Part shown: positions 10,800 through 21,815 of the stretch, in pieces | Numbering within the stretch: the first letter of the stretch is position 1 | How the letters are laid out: each line of letters begins with the position of its first letter | Notes under the pieces: model-generated | The model's input: the letters and a program-made list of their open reading frames with translations, nothing else | Database searches by the model: none | What the model was told of the DNA's origin: nothing | Assembly: GCA_038030265.1 (NCBI GenBank) | Contig: CM075943.1 | Span: 4,402,001-4,466,000, forward strand | Origin: Corythucha ciliata | Taxonomy: Eukaryota; Arthropoda; Insecta; Hemiptera; Tingidae | Direction: 5' to 3' | DNA: 64,000 nucleotides | Translations under genes and position numbers: made by a program

Positions 10800-10930
10800 G
10801 CGTTTTCTCAATTTTATCCGCGATTAAGTTGTTTTTTTTTTTCATTTTTATCCGCAAATTAACGTTCTTCCTAATTCGAGAATTTCATCGACGGATTAGG
10901 CGGTTTTTTCGCAATTTTAGCCGCAGGCTT
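10800..10930 (+). repeat. 33-nt motif array (forward, short)
   Basis: Three or four motif copies (TCAATTTTATCCGCGATTAA near 10808). From 10930 to 11935 I see no gene or repeat apart from a G-run near 11139. Confidence 0.5.
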
Positions 10931-11939
10931 GGCCCAAAAACAGCACATTATCCTCAACCGCCCAAATTGTCATTTAGAAGTGCCGCATGCTGCTTCATAA
11001 CGACAAATTATTTGGCTTGCTTGGAAATACATGATTTCTCTTTAGCATTTACTGTGTACAATATTATTCGTTTCTGCTTTAAGCCAGTGGATTTTGTTGA
11101 TTGATTGTTTCTCGTTTAATTGGCTGGTTTCACGTTTGGGGGGGGGGGGATGTTGGCGAGAAATATTTCCATTAACGGCTGAAATTGACAGTTGGCACGA
11201 TTTTATCATCTAGGTGCCATATTAGGTCATAGGAGTCATATTTTCCAATTCACCCTTGTACATATTGTAAAAGGAATTGTTTTGATAATTTCCTTGAAAA
11301 AAAGAACTCCTTAATCTGATTCAAGTGACATTTCTACCGGGTTTTAGTGCAAAATATGACACGGGATTGAACGGTGATCATTTATTGAAACTCGCATTCA
11401 TTATTCGCATTGCCATTCAGCAGTAGTGTCTGAAAAGAAAATTTCTATTATATGGACTGAGCAATTAAATCTCAAGCTCTTAAATCAATATTCATATAAA
11501 AGGAGTATACCTACATAAAAAAAATCGTTCTTTATTATATCTACATCCTTTTATTAGAATTTCCTTCAAATTATAAGCCATAGGCCTTTGTCTCTGAAAG
11601 TTTCAGGAGGGCGTCAAAAAGATCAGGAGAATGTTATTATGAGTGCCTTTCTTTGCAGGATTTCCTGTAATATTCAAATAACTTACAACTTAGTTTTTTA
11701 TCTCTTGGTCTTTTGTCCGTTTGTAATGAAACAGTTGTTCCCATTGTTCTTGTTATCGATATTGTCATAGTCGGGATTAAAATTCATTCAAAGCCAGTCG
11801 ATGGTATGGCTATAAAAGGTCTAGACGATAATTTGATCGTCGTCTCGTGGTTCTCCCTTGGTGGGGCAGACGAACTTTGAACGTTCAATTTTATCTTCAA
11901 AGACCGACGGTAACGCACTTAACGGAATGATAATGAATG

Positions 11940-12127
11940 TGTGGCGTCATTTACATTTTATAAGCCACCACCAGAAAACAGAAATGCTAAAAAAAAAAAA
12001 AGATTGGCACTTAGAACTTTGACAAGAAGAAGTTTCCCTGTTTTACATTGTCGCGTCTTTTTATTTCATTCAATAAATTCCGTTCGTTTTACTGTCGTTC
12101 CTAAACGGTATCATTTTACTTCCTAAA
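11940..12127 (+). mobile_element. Element B 5' LTR
   Basis: The LTR is 188 bp, starting TGTGGCGTCATTTACATT and ending CTTCCTAAA. It matches 17742-17811 joined to 27617-27730. AATAAA near 12071 could act as the polyadenylation signal. The left border is set by the AATG duplication, the right by the primer site. Confidence 0.85.
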
Positions 12128-12128
12128 T

Positions 12129-12141
12129 TGGTGACCCCGAT
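12129..12141 (+). other. Element B primer-binding site (tRNA-Trp type)
   Basis: TGGTGACCCCGAT follows the LTR after one base. From memory of animal tRNA-Trp, whose 3' end is GTCGGGGTCA plus CCA, the complement is TGGTGACCCCGAC. B differs at the last base only; element D matches fully. Confidence 0.7.
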
Positions 12142-12199
12142 TCGAACAATTTTTTTTTTTTTTTGTTTTTGTTAACCGGCAACCACTCGACTGATTGAA

Positions 12200-12550
12200 A
12201 TGCAAGCCGCCGCAAACGAAGCTTTTGCTCCAGCACCTGGTCTACCAGAATCAGTTTACAGAGTTTCGGCCAAGCTTCCACCGTTTTGGGCGGACAAGCC
12301 CGCGTTATGGTTCGCCCAGGCTGAAGCTCCGTTCGCTCTAGCCGGTATCACGGCTGACCAAACGCGCTACAATAACGTCATCTCGCAGCTGGAGACCCGA
12401 GCTGCAGCTGAAGTCGAGGATATCATTACTGGCCCCCGCGGAACGACAAACATACGAAATCTCATTAGCAAAGAAGACCTTGGTGACAGAAAACCCTCCC
12501 AATTCCTACGTCATCTTCGTGCCCTCGCGTCGTCGTCAGCGGTAAGCCCA
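12200..12550 (+). pseudogene. gag: Element B gag N-terminal part
   Basis: This is the capsid protein start, about 117 codons after the ATG at 12200, 58 bp past the primer site. It aligns with the element D gag through LPPFWADKPALWFAQAEAPF, AGIT, ISQLE and EDLGDRKPSQFLRHLRALA. Compared with D it lacks about 25 residues near residue 80. At about 12550 the sequence jumps to the middle of RT, so the gag C-terminus, protease and RT N-terminus are deleted. The nominal frame continues to a stop at 12592 in the wrong register for RT. Confidence 0.75.
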
Positions 12551-12566
12551 GACAGTCCAAAGGTTC

Positions 12567-13440
12567 ATGGACGAAGTAACTCGTGGTCTTAATTTTGTTT
12601 TCGTTTACATAGATGACATTCTCGTGTTTTCGAAAAACGAAGAAGAACACGCCAAGCACCTCGATATTCTTTTCCGTCGTTTGTCTCAATTTGGCGTTGT
12701 TGTCAATCCGGCGAAGTGTATTTTCGCCCAGTCAGAACTCGTTTTTCTCGGCTACCAAGTGTCCGGCTCAGGAGTCTCGCCTCCTGCCGACGATCGCGTT
12801 GAAGCTATCGTCTCGTTTCCGAAACCCCACACTGTCTCAGAGATTCGTCGTTTCCTGGGTATGCTTAATTTTTACAGGCATCACATTCCCATGGCCACTG
12901 AAGTCCAAGCCCCACTTCATGGCATCCTCGCTGGTTCCAAGTCAAAAGGCTCGACCAAAATAACTTGGACTCCTCTTCTCGAAAACGCGTTTCAAACGTG
13001 TAAAGACAGCCTTTCGCGGTCCATCCTTCTCTGTTTCCCCAAGCCCGAAGCCCCTCTTGTCTTGTTCACAGATATTTCCTTGAAGGCAATCGGAGCCGTA
13101 ATCCAACAATTCGTAGACAACGCTTGGCAGCCACTGGCTTTCTTTTCCAAAAAGTTGTCGCCACGGCATTCCGATTGGCCACCCTTTTATAGAGAGCTTC
13201 TGGCAGTTTATGAAGGCGTTCACCACTTTCGCCATGCCTTGGAAGGGCAAGTGTTCACGATCTACACGGACCACAAGCGACTAACCTTCATCTTTTCCCA
13301 AAAACGTGACAAAATGCCTCCGGTTCAACGCAACCAACTCATTTTTATTTCACAGTTTTCAACTGATATTCGTCACGTCAGTGGATCAGAAAACGTCGTG
13401 GCTGATTTTCTATCCAGGGTCGAAGCAGTTTCTCATTCGG
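12567..13440 (+). pseudogene. pol: Element B RT (C-terminal) and RNase H
   Basis: The open frame 12567-13664 (365 codons) starts in the RT palm. The RT box VYIDDILVFSKN sits at about residues 14-23, followed by VFLGYQVSGSG and RRFLGMLNFYRHHIP. RNase H follows: FTDISLKAIGAVI (Asp), RELLAVYEGVHHF (Glu), TIYTDHKRLTFIF (Asp), and the tail ENVVADFLSRV. The frame is clean, but everything before the palm has been lost to the deletion that joins it to gag. The ATG at its start is an internal methionine, not a true start. Confidence 0.85.
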
Positions 13441-13845
13441 TCGATTACAAAGCCATCGCTGACGCCCAAACCAACGACGGCGAGCTGAAACAATGGCTGC
13501 AATCAGGTGACACCGGTTTAAAATTGCAAAATGTACATTTTCCAGGTGACAACTTTAAGTTATACTGCGACGTGTCAACCGGTCGCCCTCGCCCCTTCGT
13601 AGCTTCCCCTTGTCGTCGTCAGATTTTTCACCTTATTCATAATCTGAGTCACCCCGGTGTCTGAGCAACGGTTAAATTGGTCACGGATCGTTTTGTCTGG
13701 CCATCCGTTAAGAAAGACATCCAGTCGTGGACTCGATCGTGTCTCGATTGTCAGAGAACAAAAGTAACTCGTCATGTATCTTCTCCTTTGGGACACTTTG
13801 ATCTTCCTTCATCTCGTTTTTCACATGTCCACATCGACCCCCACG
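13440..13845 (+). pseudogene. int: Element B integrase N-terminus
   Basis: The zinc-binding domain of integrase shows HNLSHPG (two His) and CLDCQ (two Cys). A TGA at 13662-13664 interrupts it directly after SHPGV; related elements have Arg there, so a CGA-to-TGA change is likely. After the stop the frame runs on through VWPSVKKDIQSW to FSHVHID, the segment with the first catalytic Asp. It is cut there at about 13845, where element C on the - strand begins. The rest of the core is missing. Confidence 0.8.
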
Positions 13846-14889
13846 TTGCCCTTGTTCCAAAGTCGGGAGGGTTCTTGCCGATCGATCATACGACTTCTTG
13901 TAAGCTTCTTTTTTCTTTCCTATTTCTCTCCGAGCAACTGAATGGTCGACATTTGAATCACCGACGGCACGTAAGCTTGGCAAAATGATTCTGAGCTTTC
14001 GGCCAAACATCAATTCAGCAGGACTGAATGTCATTTGAGCAGAAGGTGTGTTTCTCCACGTAAGTAGGGCTTCGTATATGTCTTCGCCTCTACTCTCCAA
14101 CTTTAAAAGACGTTTGACGAGCTTCACAGCAGACTCAGCCTTGCCGTTGGACTATTGATGATGGGGTGACGAAGTCTTCAGCGTAAAATTCCAATCTTTA
14201 GAAAACCGCTGGAATTCGCGGGACTTGAAATTCGAACCTTCATCTGTAAAAACAATTTTAGGCACCCCATACCTAGCGAAATAATTCTTCAAAGCCTTTA
14301 TTGTTTCTTCAGAGCCTTGATCTTCCAATTCGGTCCACTCAAAAAAGGACGAAAAATAGTCACAGGCAACGAGATAGTTCTTTCCGTTAAACTGCAGCAA
14401 ATCAACGCCTATTTCTAACCAAGGACCACACGGCGTCTCTCTGAGAACAAGTGGTTCTTTTTGATTCCGCGCCACATCTAAATTCTCGCACATTGAACAC
14501 GCTTTAGCATATCTTTGAATGTCATCAGACATTTTCAGCCAAAACACACGAGTTTTTGCTAGACGTAAATCAGCTTCACCGCTCTTATGACCCTTGTGAA
14601 GTTTCTTCATGATTGTGATCCGTAGGCCGAATGGCACGAAAATTTGCTGATTTTTAATTACAATGCCGTCTGACGAAGTGATTTGCTCTCGAATTTTCCA
14701 CCAATCTCGCATTTTTGGTGGCACCGACTTTTCATCCTCAGGCCAACCGCTTTCTGTGAACTGTAGTAACAGCTTCCCTTCTTCGTCCTGTTGGGTGTAT
14801 TCACGAATGGTGCTCAGCGTTGGGTCACTGGTCGCCAACCCTATTGAAGGATTTGTTTCTTCCATCACTTTAGCAATTATTAGATCAGA
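13846..14889 (-). pseudogene. int: Element C integrase
   Basis: The zinc domain shows LHKGHKSGEADL and CSMCEN. The core has Asp in LEIGVDLLQF, Asp in VFTDEGSNF, and Glu in SNGKAESAVKLV. A TAG at about 14152 sits between the second Asp and the Glu, where related proteins usually have Gln (HHQ-stop-SNG). After the stop the frame continues in 14127-13850 with LTWRNTPSAQMTFSPAELMFG. The sequence ends abruptly at YDRSARTLPTLEQGQR, where it meets element B. Confidence 0.85.
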
Positions 14890-15319
14890 TTCATTCCCAC
14901 CCGTAGGCAACCGAGACATGGCATCAGCAATACAGACGTCGGTTCCTTTGGTAAACTGCACTTTAACGTCGAAGCCGACGAGCTGCAATAGCATACGTTG
15001 GATTCTTTTGGGAGTATCACACAGATTACGTTTGAATATAATCTCGAGTGGTTTGTGATCTGTTTGAACAAGTACCTCTCGGCCGAAAATGTATTGTTCG
15101 AAGCGCTTCATCCCGAAAAGAATTGCTAGGGTCTCTTGTCTCGCTCTTGGTTAAGGTGCGGGATGCGTAAGCGACAGGTCTACCATTTTGAATTAGAGCA
15201 GCGCCCAATCCATAGCTGTTAGCGTCCACTTGAAGAGTAATGCTATTCGATGCGTCAAAATATTTGAGAGTAGGTGCATTTTGCAACTTATCTTTTAACA
15301 AAATCCAGGAATCCTCCAT
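14890..15319 (-). pseudogene. pol: Element C RNase H
   Basis: RNase H in two frames. The first (15319-15026) has ITLQVDANSYGLGAALI (Asp) and PVAYASRTLTKSE. The second (from 15111) has RFEQYIFGREVLVQTDHKPL (Asp) and ends ADAMSRLPTG. A frameshift at about 15130 removes the normal run into the central Glu. Confidence 0.8.
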
Positions 15320-16045
15320 TTCATCTGTTTATTCACCACTATAGGCTCTCAATGGGGCTGCCTTTTGCGATAAACTCGGTACAAATTTCGACAAATAGTT
15401 GACCATGCCGAGAAACGACAACATCTGAGACGCGTCTTGAGGACGAGGCATTTCCTTGATCGCTCGGATTTTTTCAGGGTCTGCTTTGAGTCCACTGGAC
15501 GTGAAAATATGTCCCATACAGCGTATTTCTGATTTCGCGAAGACACATTTGTTTTTGTTCAATCGCAGATTTCGTTCTTTGGCTCGCTGAAATACAGCCT
15601 CGACCTTTTTGTCATGATCTTTCATCGCTTCCGCCTGAGTGTTTCCTTCACCATAAATCAAAATAACGTCTGCGATCGCAATTGACACCTGATAACCCAT
15701 CCATGATGTCGTAAATTCTCCTTTGGAATTCGTCTGGAGCCACAGAAATCCCAAACGGACATTTATTATAACAATAACGACCGTAAGGCGTCCAAAACGT
15801 AGTCAATTCTTGGGATTCTTTGGCTAAAGGCATTTGAAAAAATCCATTTTTTGCATCGACCACACTAAGAGGTAGAGGTGTGACTTCTTCTACAGTAGGA
15901 GTAATGAAACGATTTCTGATCAAAGACGCATTCAAATGCTTTGGGGCAATGCACAAGCGGTTCTTTTTTGGTCCCATTATAAAAACCATGTTTGTGGTCC
16001 ATTGGGTATTATGATTAACTTTTCGTATAATACCGTTTTTTTCTA
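15320..16045 (-). pseudogene. pol: Element C reverse transcriptase
   Basis: RT in two frames. The first (15989-15648) has RLCIAPKHLNASLIR, VVDAKNGFFQMPL (first catalytic Asp), and FGISVAPDEFQRR. The second (15754-15330) has the region after the catalytic box, KNKCVFAKSEIRCMGHIFTSSG and SFLGMVNYLSKFVPSLS. The catalytic YADD box itself is scrambled by an indel: it reads IAIADVILIYG in one frame, with the second Asp lost. There is a stop at about 16045 between the protease region and RT. Confidence 0.8.
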
Positions 16046-16745
16046 ACTAATCTAATTCTGCCTTTATTTTGCTGCGTATGCCGACGGGAAATCTTCTTGG
16101 TGACTCAATCACTGGAACAGCGTCTTCACGAAGCTGCAATTTAAGTTCGCCTACGGTAGTCTCATCAAAAATTTCATTGAATTTTTCTAATTGAACTTTT
16201 TTAACTTCAACGCTGGAGTGGTGACAAACCAAATCCATCCCAAGTGAAGCCTTGAGGCCCAAGATTATATCATCGTGTTTAATAATCAGGAATCTTGCCT
16301 TGTAAGTCTTGTCATCGTGCATAACACGTAAAATGCACTCACCTTCCGACCGTTCTCGTTGCCCATTAAAGCAACGCAGCATTTGCCCCGATAGTGTGAT
16401 AACCGGCTGCGATCGAAGGCTCTTTATTTGCTTCCAGCCAATTAGGTTGCAGGAGGCGCCGGTGTCTATCTGCGTGACGCATTCCGTACCATTGATTACA
16501 ACCTCAACCATGAGTCTGTTAGCTTGTTTTGCCGAACTGATGTTCATAATGCTTTCCTCACTGTCGGACAGCACCGAACAGCTGCCTTGTGCCTCTGGAG
16601 AATTGACTGCCTTGACCATTTGCTTCGACGAACGACACACCACAGCGAAGTGGTCCCGTTTGCCACAATTCATGCAACTTTTCCCAAACGCCGGGCATTT
16701 ATTTTTGTCAAATACGTGCCGTTTACCACAAAATTTGCAGTCTCT
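16046..16745 (-). pseudogene. pro: Element C gag knuckles and protease
   Basis: The - strand reads two CCHC-like knuckles, CKFCGKRH ... KCPAFG and CMNCGKRDHFAVVC. The protease follows, with active site TQIDTGASCNLIG and the second landmark IILGLKASLGMDLV. Near the end, PVIESPRRFPVGIRSKIKAEL is the usual lead-in to RT. The frame 16673-16047 ends in TAG. Sequence between the knuckles and the gag frame to the right is shifted by one or two bases. Confidence 0.8.
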
Positions 16746-17405
16746 TTAGTTGAGTTTATGTTGACGACCACTTGGCGACTGCTTTGATATCGAGGTTCGA
16801 GATAGTTTGTTGACAATTTCGTCTCCGAGCTGCTGGCTCATGCTAGACAATTGCTTGGTCGTTTCTTCAATTGCAGCGGCCTCATCAACAACTTTGGAGA
16901 GCGTCAACTTCCGTTGTTGCAGTAGCCTTCTACGGAAATCATGGTCGCGGATTCCCACTACAAACCTATCACGTACCATTTCTTCTTCAAGTACTCCAAA
17001 ATCGCAAGAGCCTGCCTTTTCTTTCAAAATTCTCAAAAATTCAGAAAACGACATTCCCTCCTCCTGATAAAGTGAGAAAAAAACGTACCTTTCGTAAACG
17101 ACATTCTTTTGAGGGGTTATTTCGGCATCAAGAGCTGCAATGATTCTGTCAATCTTTTCTTCTTCTAGGAGTTTTAATTGCTTGAGAAATCGCATACCTT
17201 TTCTCCCGATGACCGCTTTGAACACAGCCGTTCGCTTCCGGTCGTTTTCCTCCTCAAGACCTGTGCCGATTTCGTAGTTTTTCCACCCATCTTTGAAAAG
17301 AAGCCAACTCTCACACAAGTTTTCTCCCACAGCGCATTTTAGGGGTTCAGGCACGGGTAACGTTGAGAACATCGTGGAGCACGTACCTGTGCGTGTTCTC
17401 AGCAC
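16746..17405 (-). CDS. gag: Element C gag (capsid)
   Basis: This is a 219-codon frame, the longest intact piece of element C. The ATG at 17405 overlaps the primer site, so the true start may be a little downstream. It shows the capsid pattern of Mag-like gags: SWLLFKDGWKNYEIGTGL, AVIGRKGMRFL, FSLYQEEGMSFSEFLRILKE, CDFG, and DRFVVGIRDHDFRRRLL. It ends in a basic stretch before the zinc knuckles of the next frame. A stop at 16746 separates them, probably by a frameshift. Confidence 0.75.
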   Translation of the reverse strand: MLRTRTGTCSTMFSTLPVPEPLKCAVGENLCESWLLFKDGWKNYEIGTGLEEENDRKRTAVFKAVIGRKGMRFLKQLKLLEEEKIDRIIAALDAEITPQKNVVYERYVFFSLYQEEGMSFSEFLRILKEKAGSCDFGVLEEEMVRDRFVVGIRDHDFRRRLLQQRKLTLSKVVDEAAAIEETTKQLSSMSQQLGDEIVNKLSRTSISKQSPSGRQHKLN

Positions 17406-17415
17406 TCTGACACCA
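17403..17415 (-). other. Element C primer-binding site (tRNA-Leu type)
   Basis: On the - strand TGGTGTCAGAGTG follows directly after an LTR-like end in CA. The first ten bases match the TGGTGTCAGAAGTGG primer site used by Mag/SURL-type elements, which is complementary to tRNA-Leu. Confidence 0.65.
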
Positions 17416-17549
17416 TGTTTTTATGCAAATAATAAAATAAATTAAAGTAAAATAGTCGTCATACGAGCAGTGAGATTGTATTTTGATACACCCGCTTCGA
17501 TAACCTACTCATTTGTGGCGTAGTCTTTTTTTTGTAACAATTAGCAACA
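17416..17549 (-). mobile_element. Element C 5' LTR (probable)
   Basis: The 134 bp read on the - strand start TGTTGCTAATTG and end ATAAAAACA, giving the TG...CA ends of an LTR placed directly before the primer site. No second copy survives in the window, so the outer border is a guess. Confidence 0.5.
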
Positions 17550-17585
17550 CACCAACAATCATCACCCTTCGAATGGGAAGCAAAG

Positions 17586-17605
17586 CCCGGTCTCGTTAGA
17601 CCGGG
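17586..17605. other. Perfect 8-bp hairpin in B 3' region
   Basis: CCCGGTCT-cgtt-AGACCGGG lies in the remaining B sequence between element C and the B polypurine tract. It may be an RNA structure of the element's 3' untranslated region. Confidence 0.5.
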
Positions 17606-17722
17606 TTAAACCGACATACCTTGAATCACCACCCCTCGACACGAACATTCGAAACGACACCTTGCGGCCGAGTCGCCGCGTTCATTTTTTTTTTTTTTTG
17701 ACACCGGCCTCATCGACTGCAT

Positions 17723-17741
17723 AGGGTGGGGGGGAGGGTGA
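17723..17741 (+). other. Element B polypurine tract
   Basis: A G-rich purine run (AGGGTGGGGGGGAGGGTGA) directly before the 3' LTR of B. Confidence 0.7.
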
Positions 17742-17811
17742 TGTGGCGTCATTTACATTTTATAAGCCACCACCAGAAAACAGATGCTAAAAAAAAAAGA
17801 CTTGGCACTTA
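17742..17811 (+). mobile_element. Element B 3' LTR, left part
   Basis: The first 70 bp match the 5' LTR. The LTR is then cut after GGCACTTA by the DNA transposon at 17812 and resumes at 27617. Confidence 0.9.
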
Positions 17812-18431
17812 GGGCCGTATTCAGAAACGCACCTTTACGAGACCTTCACCTTTGTGGCTCCTTATAGCAGGAATTTGTATTCAGAAACCAACCTTATCCG
17901 CATTGGCTAAGGAACTGTAAAGGAGTTCTTTAAGGCATGAAAAAATTTTATTCACAAAGCCACTTTTACCTTCGTGGTTCCTTTAAAGAAAAGTTATTTG
18001 CTGGTTATACTTATGATAACTCTAAGGAAGCTCGGGAGCTTCCTTTAAAGTTCCTTTAAGCCTTGTCTTGTGTTGTAGTGTTTCTACTGTAATTATTTTC
18101 CCTCGGTAAATGTGAGAAATGGAAGAATTTATTGTGTTTTTCGACTCGCTCAATCTTATTTCGGATCTCCAATGGCGTAATGAGCGACACAGAAGAAGCA
18201 CACTATCTGAATCCAATAGACGATTTCCGTAGAAAAAGCGAAGGTTTAGAAGTGCAGGTTATGGGTTTATTTCTAGTTGCCTAGAGCCTCTTTAACAGTA
18301 TTTTTTTCTACATTACTAGCATTACTACGAGTGTATTTCGGTTTCAAATACTACATGATTTTTGAGTTTTTCGTTAATTTCGAGTCTGCAATTACACTAC
18401 CTTCACGTGCTTCTCATCTAAAGTCAGAAAA

Positions 18432-18563
18432 ATGCGATACTATTGCTGCTTCAGTGACTGTAAGAGTTCTTCCATTACGGGTCGACCTGGCTTTGACCCA
18501 GCTACTAAATTTATCCCTTTCCCTCAACCTTACCGGCACTTGACTGAAAACGTCCCAAATTGA
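18432..18563 (+). pseudogene. THAP-like zinc-finger fragment
   Basis: From the ATG at 18432, 43 codons run to TGA. The start has YCCFSDC and then KFIPFPQPYR, which match the beginning of a THAP domain (Cys-x2-4-Cys, later a Phe-x-x-Phe-Pro). The C-terminal Cys-His pair is not found; after the stop the frame reads KECDKCATMMGLHVKVPPE to TAA at about 18693. THAP fingers bind transposon ends and occur with DDE transposases in animals, so this may be a relic of the element's own protein. Weak call. Confidence 0.35.
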
Positions 18564-19859
18564 GGAAAAAGTGAAGAGAAAGTACACGTGAAGGAGTGTG
18601 ATAAATGCGCAACTATGATGGGACTTCATGTTAAGGTGCCCCCGGAACGACGAGTTTTCATCGATACGTTTCGTGAGACGGAGGCTGAAGAATAAAATCA
18701 GAATTGAATAACTGCAAATGTGGTTTTAGTTTGACGGGAATGAGAGAAAAATAAATTCACTTTACACAGCACAAGACAAGAGTAACCCATAACCTGGCCT
18801 AAGCGGGTTGCAAAACTGTTAAAGTAGGACTGGAGAGCGCATGCGTGGAAATCGTCTATTCGGTTCTCCAAAAGGTCTCGTTTCGGTCAGATCAGACTGT
18901 TTGAAACGTTGTGATTTTGATCTGTCGAGCGTCGACCGACTGAAGGGTTCAAGTTTCTCTACGGCTGTCAAACTTTCACAAATTACTGATGATTTACGCG
19001 ACGGGAAATCTTCAAGTGACGGTCCCATACCACGATTTGTCAATTTATCTTTTTTGTGTTGTGCCTCCTCTTGTGTTTCAAGTGTGACCGTCCTATCTAT
19101 TTCATTATTTTCGTTTTGTACGTGATTGGAACCTAGGCCAAAATAAATAATTTATAGGTCTGAAAATAATTATTTCGTCAAAGTGCACGGTGAGTGGCAC
19201 CGTTTCGACCTCTAGGTCACAACCGCGGCCGGAGCTGCCAGTGCCAGTGCGGCCCCTGGTCAGAGGTGTCAGGGAAAAATGACGCAAGTGTGGTTCCCAC
19301 GAAGGGATAATGTTATTTCTTATACGGGGTCCCTGGATCCCTCTTGCGGCATTTTCTTCCCAACCGTTCGGAATCGCAAGGGCGCACGAAAGCCCTCGCT
19401 CATCGTTGTCGGCGCCACCTCGTGAGACCCCCTGCAGCTAAAAGGCTTCTCTTCCATCCAAAACTCATCTTTAGAACTTCAGTGGGGGCAGAAAACTGCG
19501 TTATTCCCCCGGAGTTTTAAACGGATTTTTGCCTATCACTCGAATACTGCGCGTTCCACGAAAACGTCTTCTAAGTCACACGTTGAAGAGCGTTACATTT
19601 CCTTCGAAATTCACAGGACAAACTCATTTCTCATAGGTACCGAGGCCTATGGCCGGAGGAAAACCTAGCTCACCATTCTGGGGGTACAAATAGGCCCTGT
19701 CTACTAGGGGATATTATCTGTATTCTCCAAAGGCTTATTGCATCTCTACTACTCTACTAGGGTTCGCAATCTCTCATTGGCAATGGCATTTCTGGTTCGT
19801 GGGATCTCGCAATCTTTTTCAGTTCCGAATGCTGGGGGATGAAAATATATGTATACCTT

Positions 19860-20500
19860 TCCATGGGGTAGCCAGCGGGGGGTAGAGGTGGGCAGTTGCC
19901 CTCCCCTAGAATCGAAATCGCAGATTTAGTGGGGCAAATGCCCACCTACCGGATTCCACCAAAACGTTTTGTATCTTTAATACTTTCGCTGGTCTTGCTC
20001 AGCAATGGAACCAATTTCTCGAATTTCACTCACTACACCAATATTCGCGGGTTTTTTGTTGGCAAGACCCCACCCACTTTCGTGTCTTTTACACACTAAA
20101 AAACCATTATCGCAGCTCTTCCTCACTGAAGACCCAATATCTCAGATTTCGATCAGCCATCAATTTTCCTAATTTTTCTTACCTAAAAAAAACATTTTCC
20201 TGGATCTGGCTCATTGAAAAACAAAATTCTTAAATTTCGCTCTTTAAAAATCCAATTTTGCGGATTTTTCTCACTGAAAAAAACCTTTTTCGCGTATTGG
20301 TTTTTACCAAAAAATCAATTTCGCAGATGTTTGTAACTGATCAACCAATTTCGTGGGGTGGCTTAATAATTTAGAAACCAATTTTACTGATTCTTCGCAC
20401 TAAAACCTCATTTTCGCGGGTTTGACTCACCAAGAAATCAATTTCTCCAACTTCACTTTCTAAAAAACTAAATTTTGTAGATATTTTTCTCGCAAAAAAA
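19860..20500 (+). repeat. Third motif family with a shared head
   Basis: The head (19860-19960) has CCCCTAGAATCGAAATCGCA and resembles 40595-40700 and 42437-42540. Behind it are degenerate units of about 35 nt built on CTCACTGAAAAACCAATTTC and GCGGATTT. No coding potential. Confidence 0.5.
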
Positions 20501-20504
20501 CATC

Positions 20505-20995
20505 TTCCTCAATTTGAGCCATGTATGAACGTTATTTTTCAATTCTAGCCTCGAATTGGCGTTTTTCCCCAATTTTAGCCGCAAACTGTTGCTTATTCTC
20601 AATCGATAAACCTCGAACTGGTGCCTTTTCTCAATATCAGCACCAAATCGAGCGAGCGCTATTTCTTTTTTAGCCGTGGTTAGGTGCTATTTCTCAATTT
20701 TAGCCATCAATTGGGTTTTGCCTCAATTTCAGCCACAAAATGAGTGGTCCTTCTAATTTCTACATTGAACGATCACTTTATTTTGTCACTTTTAGCCGTA
20801 AAACGAGCTCTATAAACCATGAATTAGCGACTTTTCGTAATTTTGGCCCGGAACGTACACCGAGAAATCGCAAATTGGTGTTTTCAATGAGATTTATTTC
20901 TCAAGTTTACCCGTAAATCAGAGCTATTTCCGTTAGCCGTGAATGGGCGCTTTTCCTCAATCTTGTCAGCCGCAAAATTTAATTTTCTGAATTTC
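20505..20995 (+). repeat. 33-nt motif array (forward)
   Basis: About 14 degenerate motif copies (for example CCCCAATTTTAGCCGCAAAC near 20567). They lie inside the Harbinger-type element, so the element took them in or carries them. The remaining Harbinger sequence at 18700-19860 and 21000-21720 shows no recognisable gene. Confidence 0.55.
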
Positions 20996-21721
20996 TCCCC
21001 CGTGAGCGAACGCTCCCCTCCCCATCACGTTCCGCGCTTGTCTGCCACCCCAAGATCACGTGCTGGCTACGCCCCTGTACCTTTCTACTTTTGTATTTAT
21101 TTATTTTTTAAATTCTTGCAGTATTACAATACTGCACTGTGGTCTTAATTTTGTGCAGGGGTACTGTAATGGAACTTGAGGGAGGGTTTCTGTCCAATAA
21201 CACTTCCAAGTTGTTAATTTAACAGTTAATCAGACAGTAAGTAGGATCACCGTTCAGTTGAGCAGGTCCGGCTCCCTCTGGCGTGCAGGTGTTAGATGGT
21301 TGTTTTGCTGACTTATTCAACTGCAGGAATGTCAAGGTAGTTGTGGAGAACAATGTTTTTGGCGAACCTTGGTGCACCCGTTATGAAGCGAAGCGCTCTA
21401 TTCTGCGAGGTCTAGTCCCTCTTTATTTGCGTTTTGGTATAGCTGAGCCCAATGCAGAACAACTGCGCTGGCATATCGGGCGCACTATCGGCCCCCCTAG
21501 TTGAAAAAACTTCCTACAAAATCTTACCAGACAGCATATAAAAGCGCTTCAATTCCTAGTAATTCCACAATGTTGAGGTGGTTCCACACATGCGGTATTC
21601 GCCAAGCACCGAGCAACTCGGCGAATGCCGAGATACTCGTCTAGGTAATCGGCGAGTGGCGAGCTCGTTGATCCACACATTCGGAGTTCGGTTCGTTCCG
21701 CGCATCGCTAGCCTCCTATAT

Positions 21722-21729
21722 TCGTCTAC
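21722..21729. repeat. LINE J target-site duplication (left)
   Basis: TCGTCTAC, repeated at 27049-27056 next to the LINE 5' end. Both copies are followed by TTT, so the duplication is 8-11 bp. Confidence 0.8.
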
Positions 21730-21815
21730 TTTTTTTTTTTTTTTTTTTTTTGGCATTAGGTGGAGGACCATACAGCCATATGTTACAATTATTTAATAAG
21801 CTTTGATAAGATGGC

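Larger units (their letters stand above)
13846..17549 (-). mobile_element. Gypsy element C (opposite strand, inside B)
   Basis: A Gypsy element reading right to left: 5' LTR and primer site at the right, then gag, protease, RT, RNase H and integrase leftward. The left end is truncated inside the integrase C-terminus at about 13846, so the 3' LTR is missing. The B sequence that should lie to the left is missing too, so one deletion probably removed both. It is closest in layout to Mag/K02A2.6-type Gypsy elements. Confidence 0.8.

Noticed and set aside
12552..12560. GTAAGCC at the gag-RT join of element B as a splice donor
   Set aside because: The join is a deletion border; no acceptor or intron remains and the two parts come from the element body.
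14663..15058. 131-codon + frame
   Set aside because: It lies opposite the integrase/RNase H of element C, which has clear motifs on the - strand.
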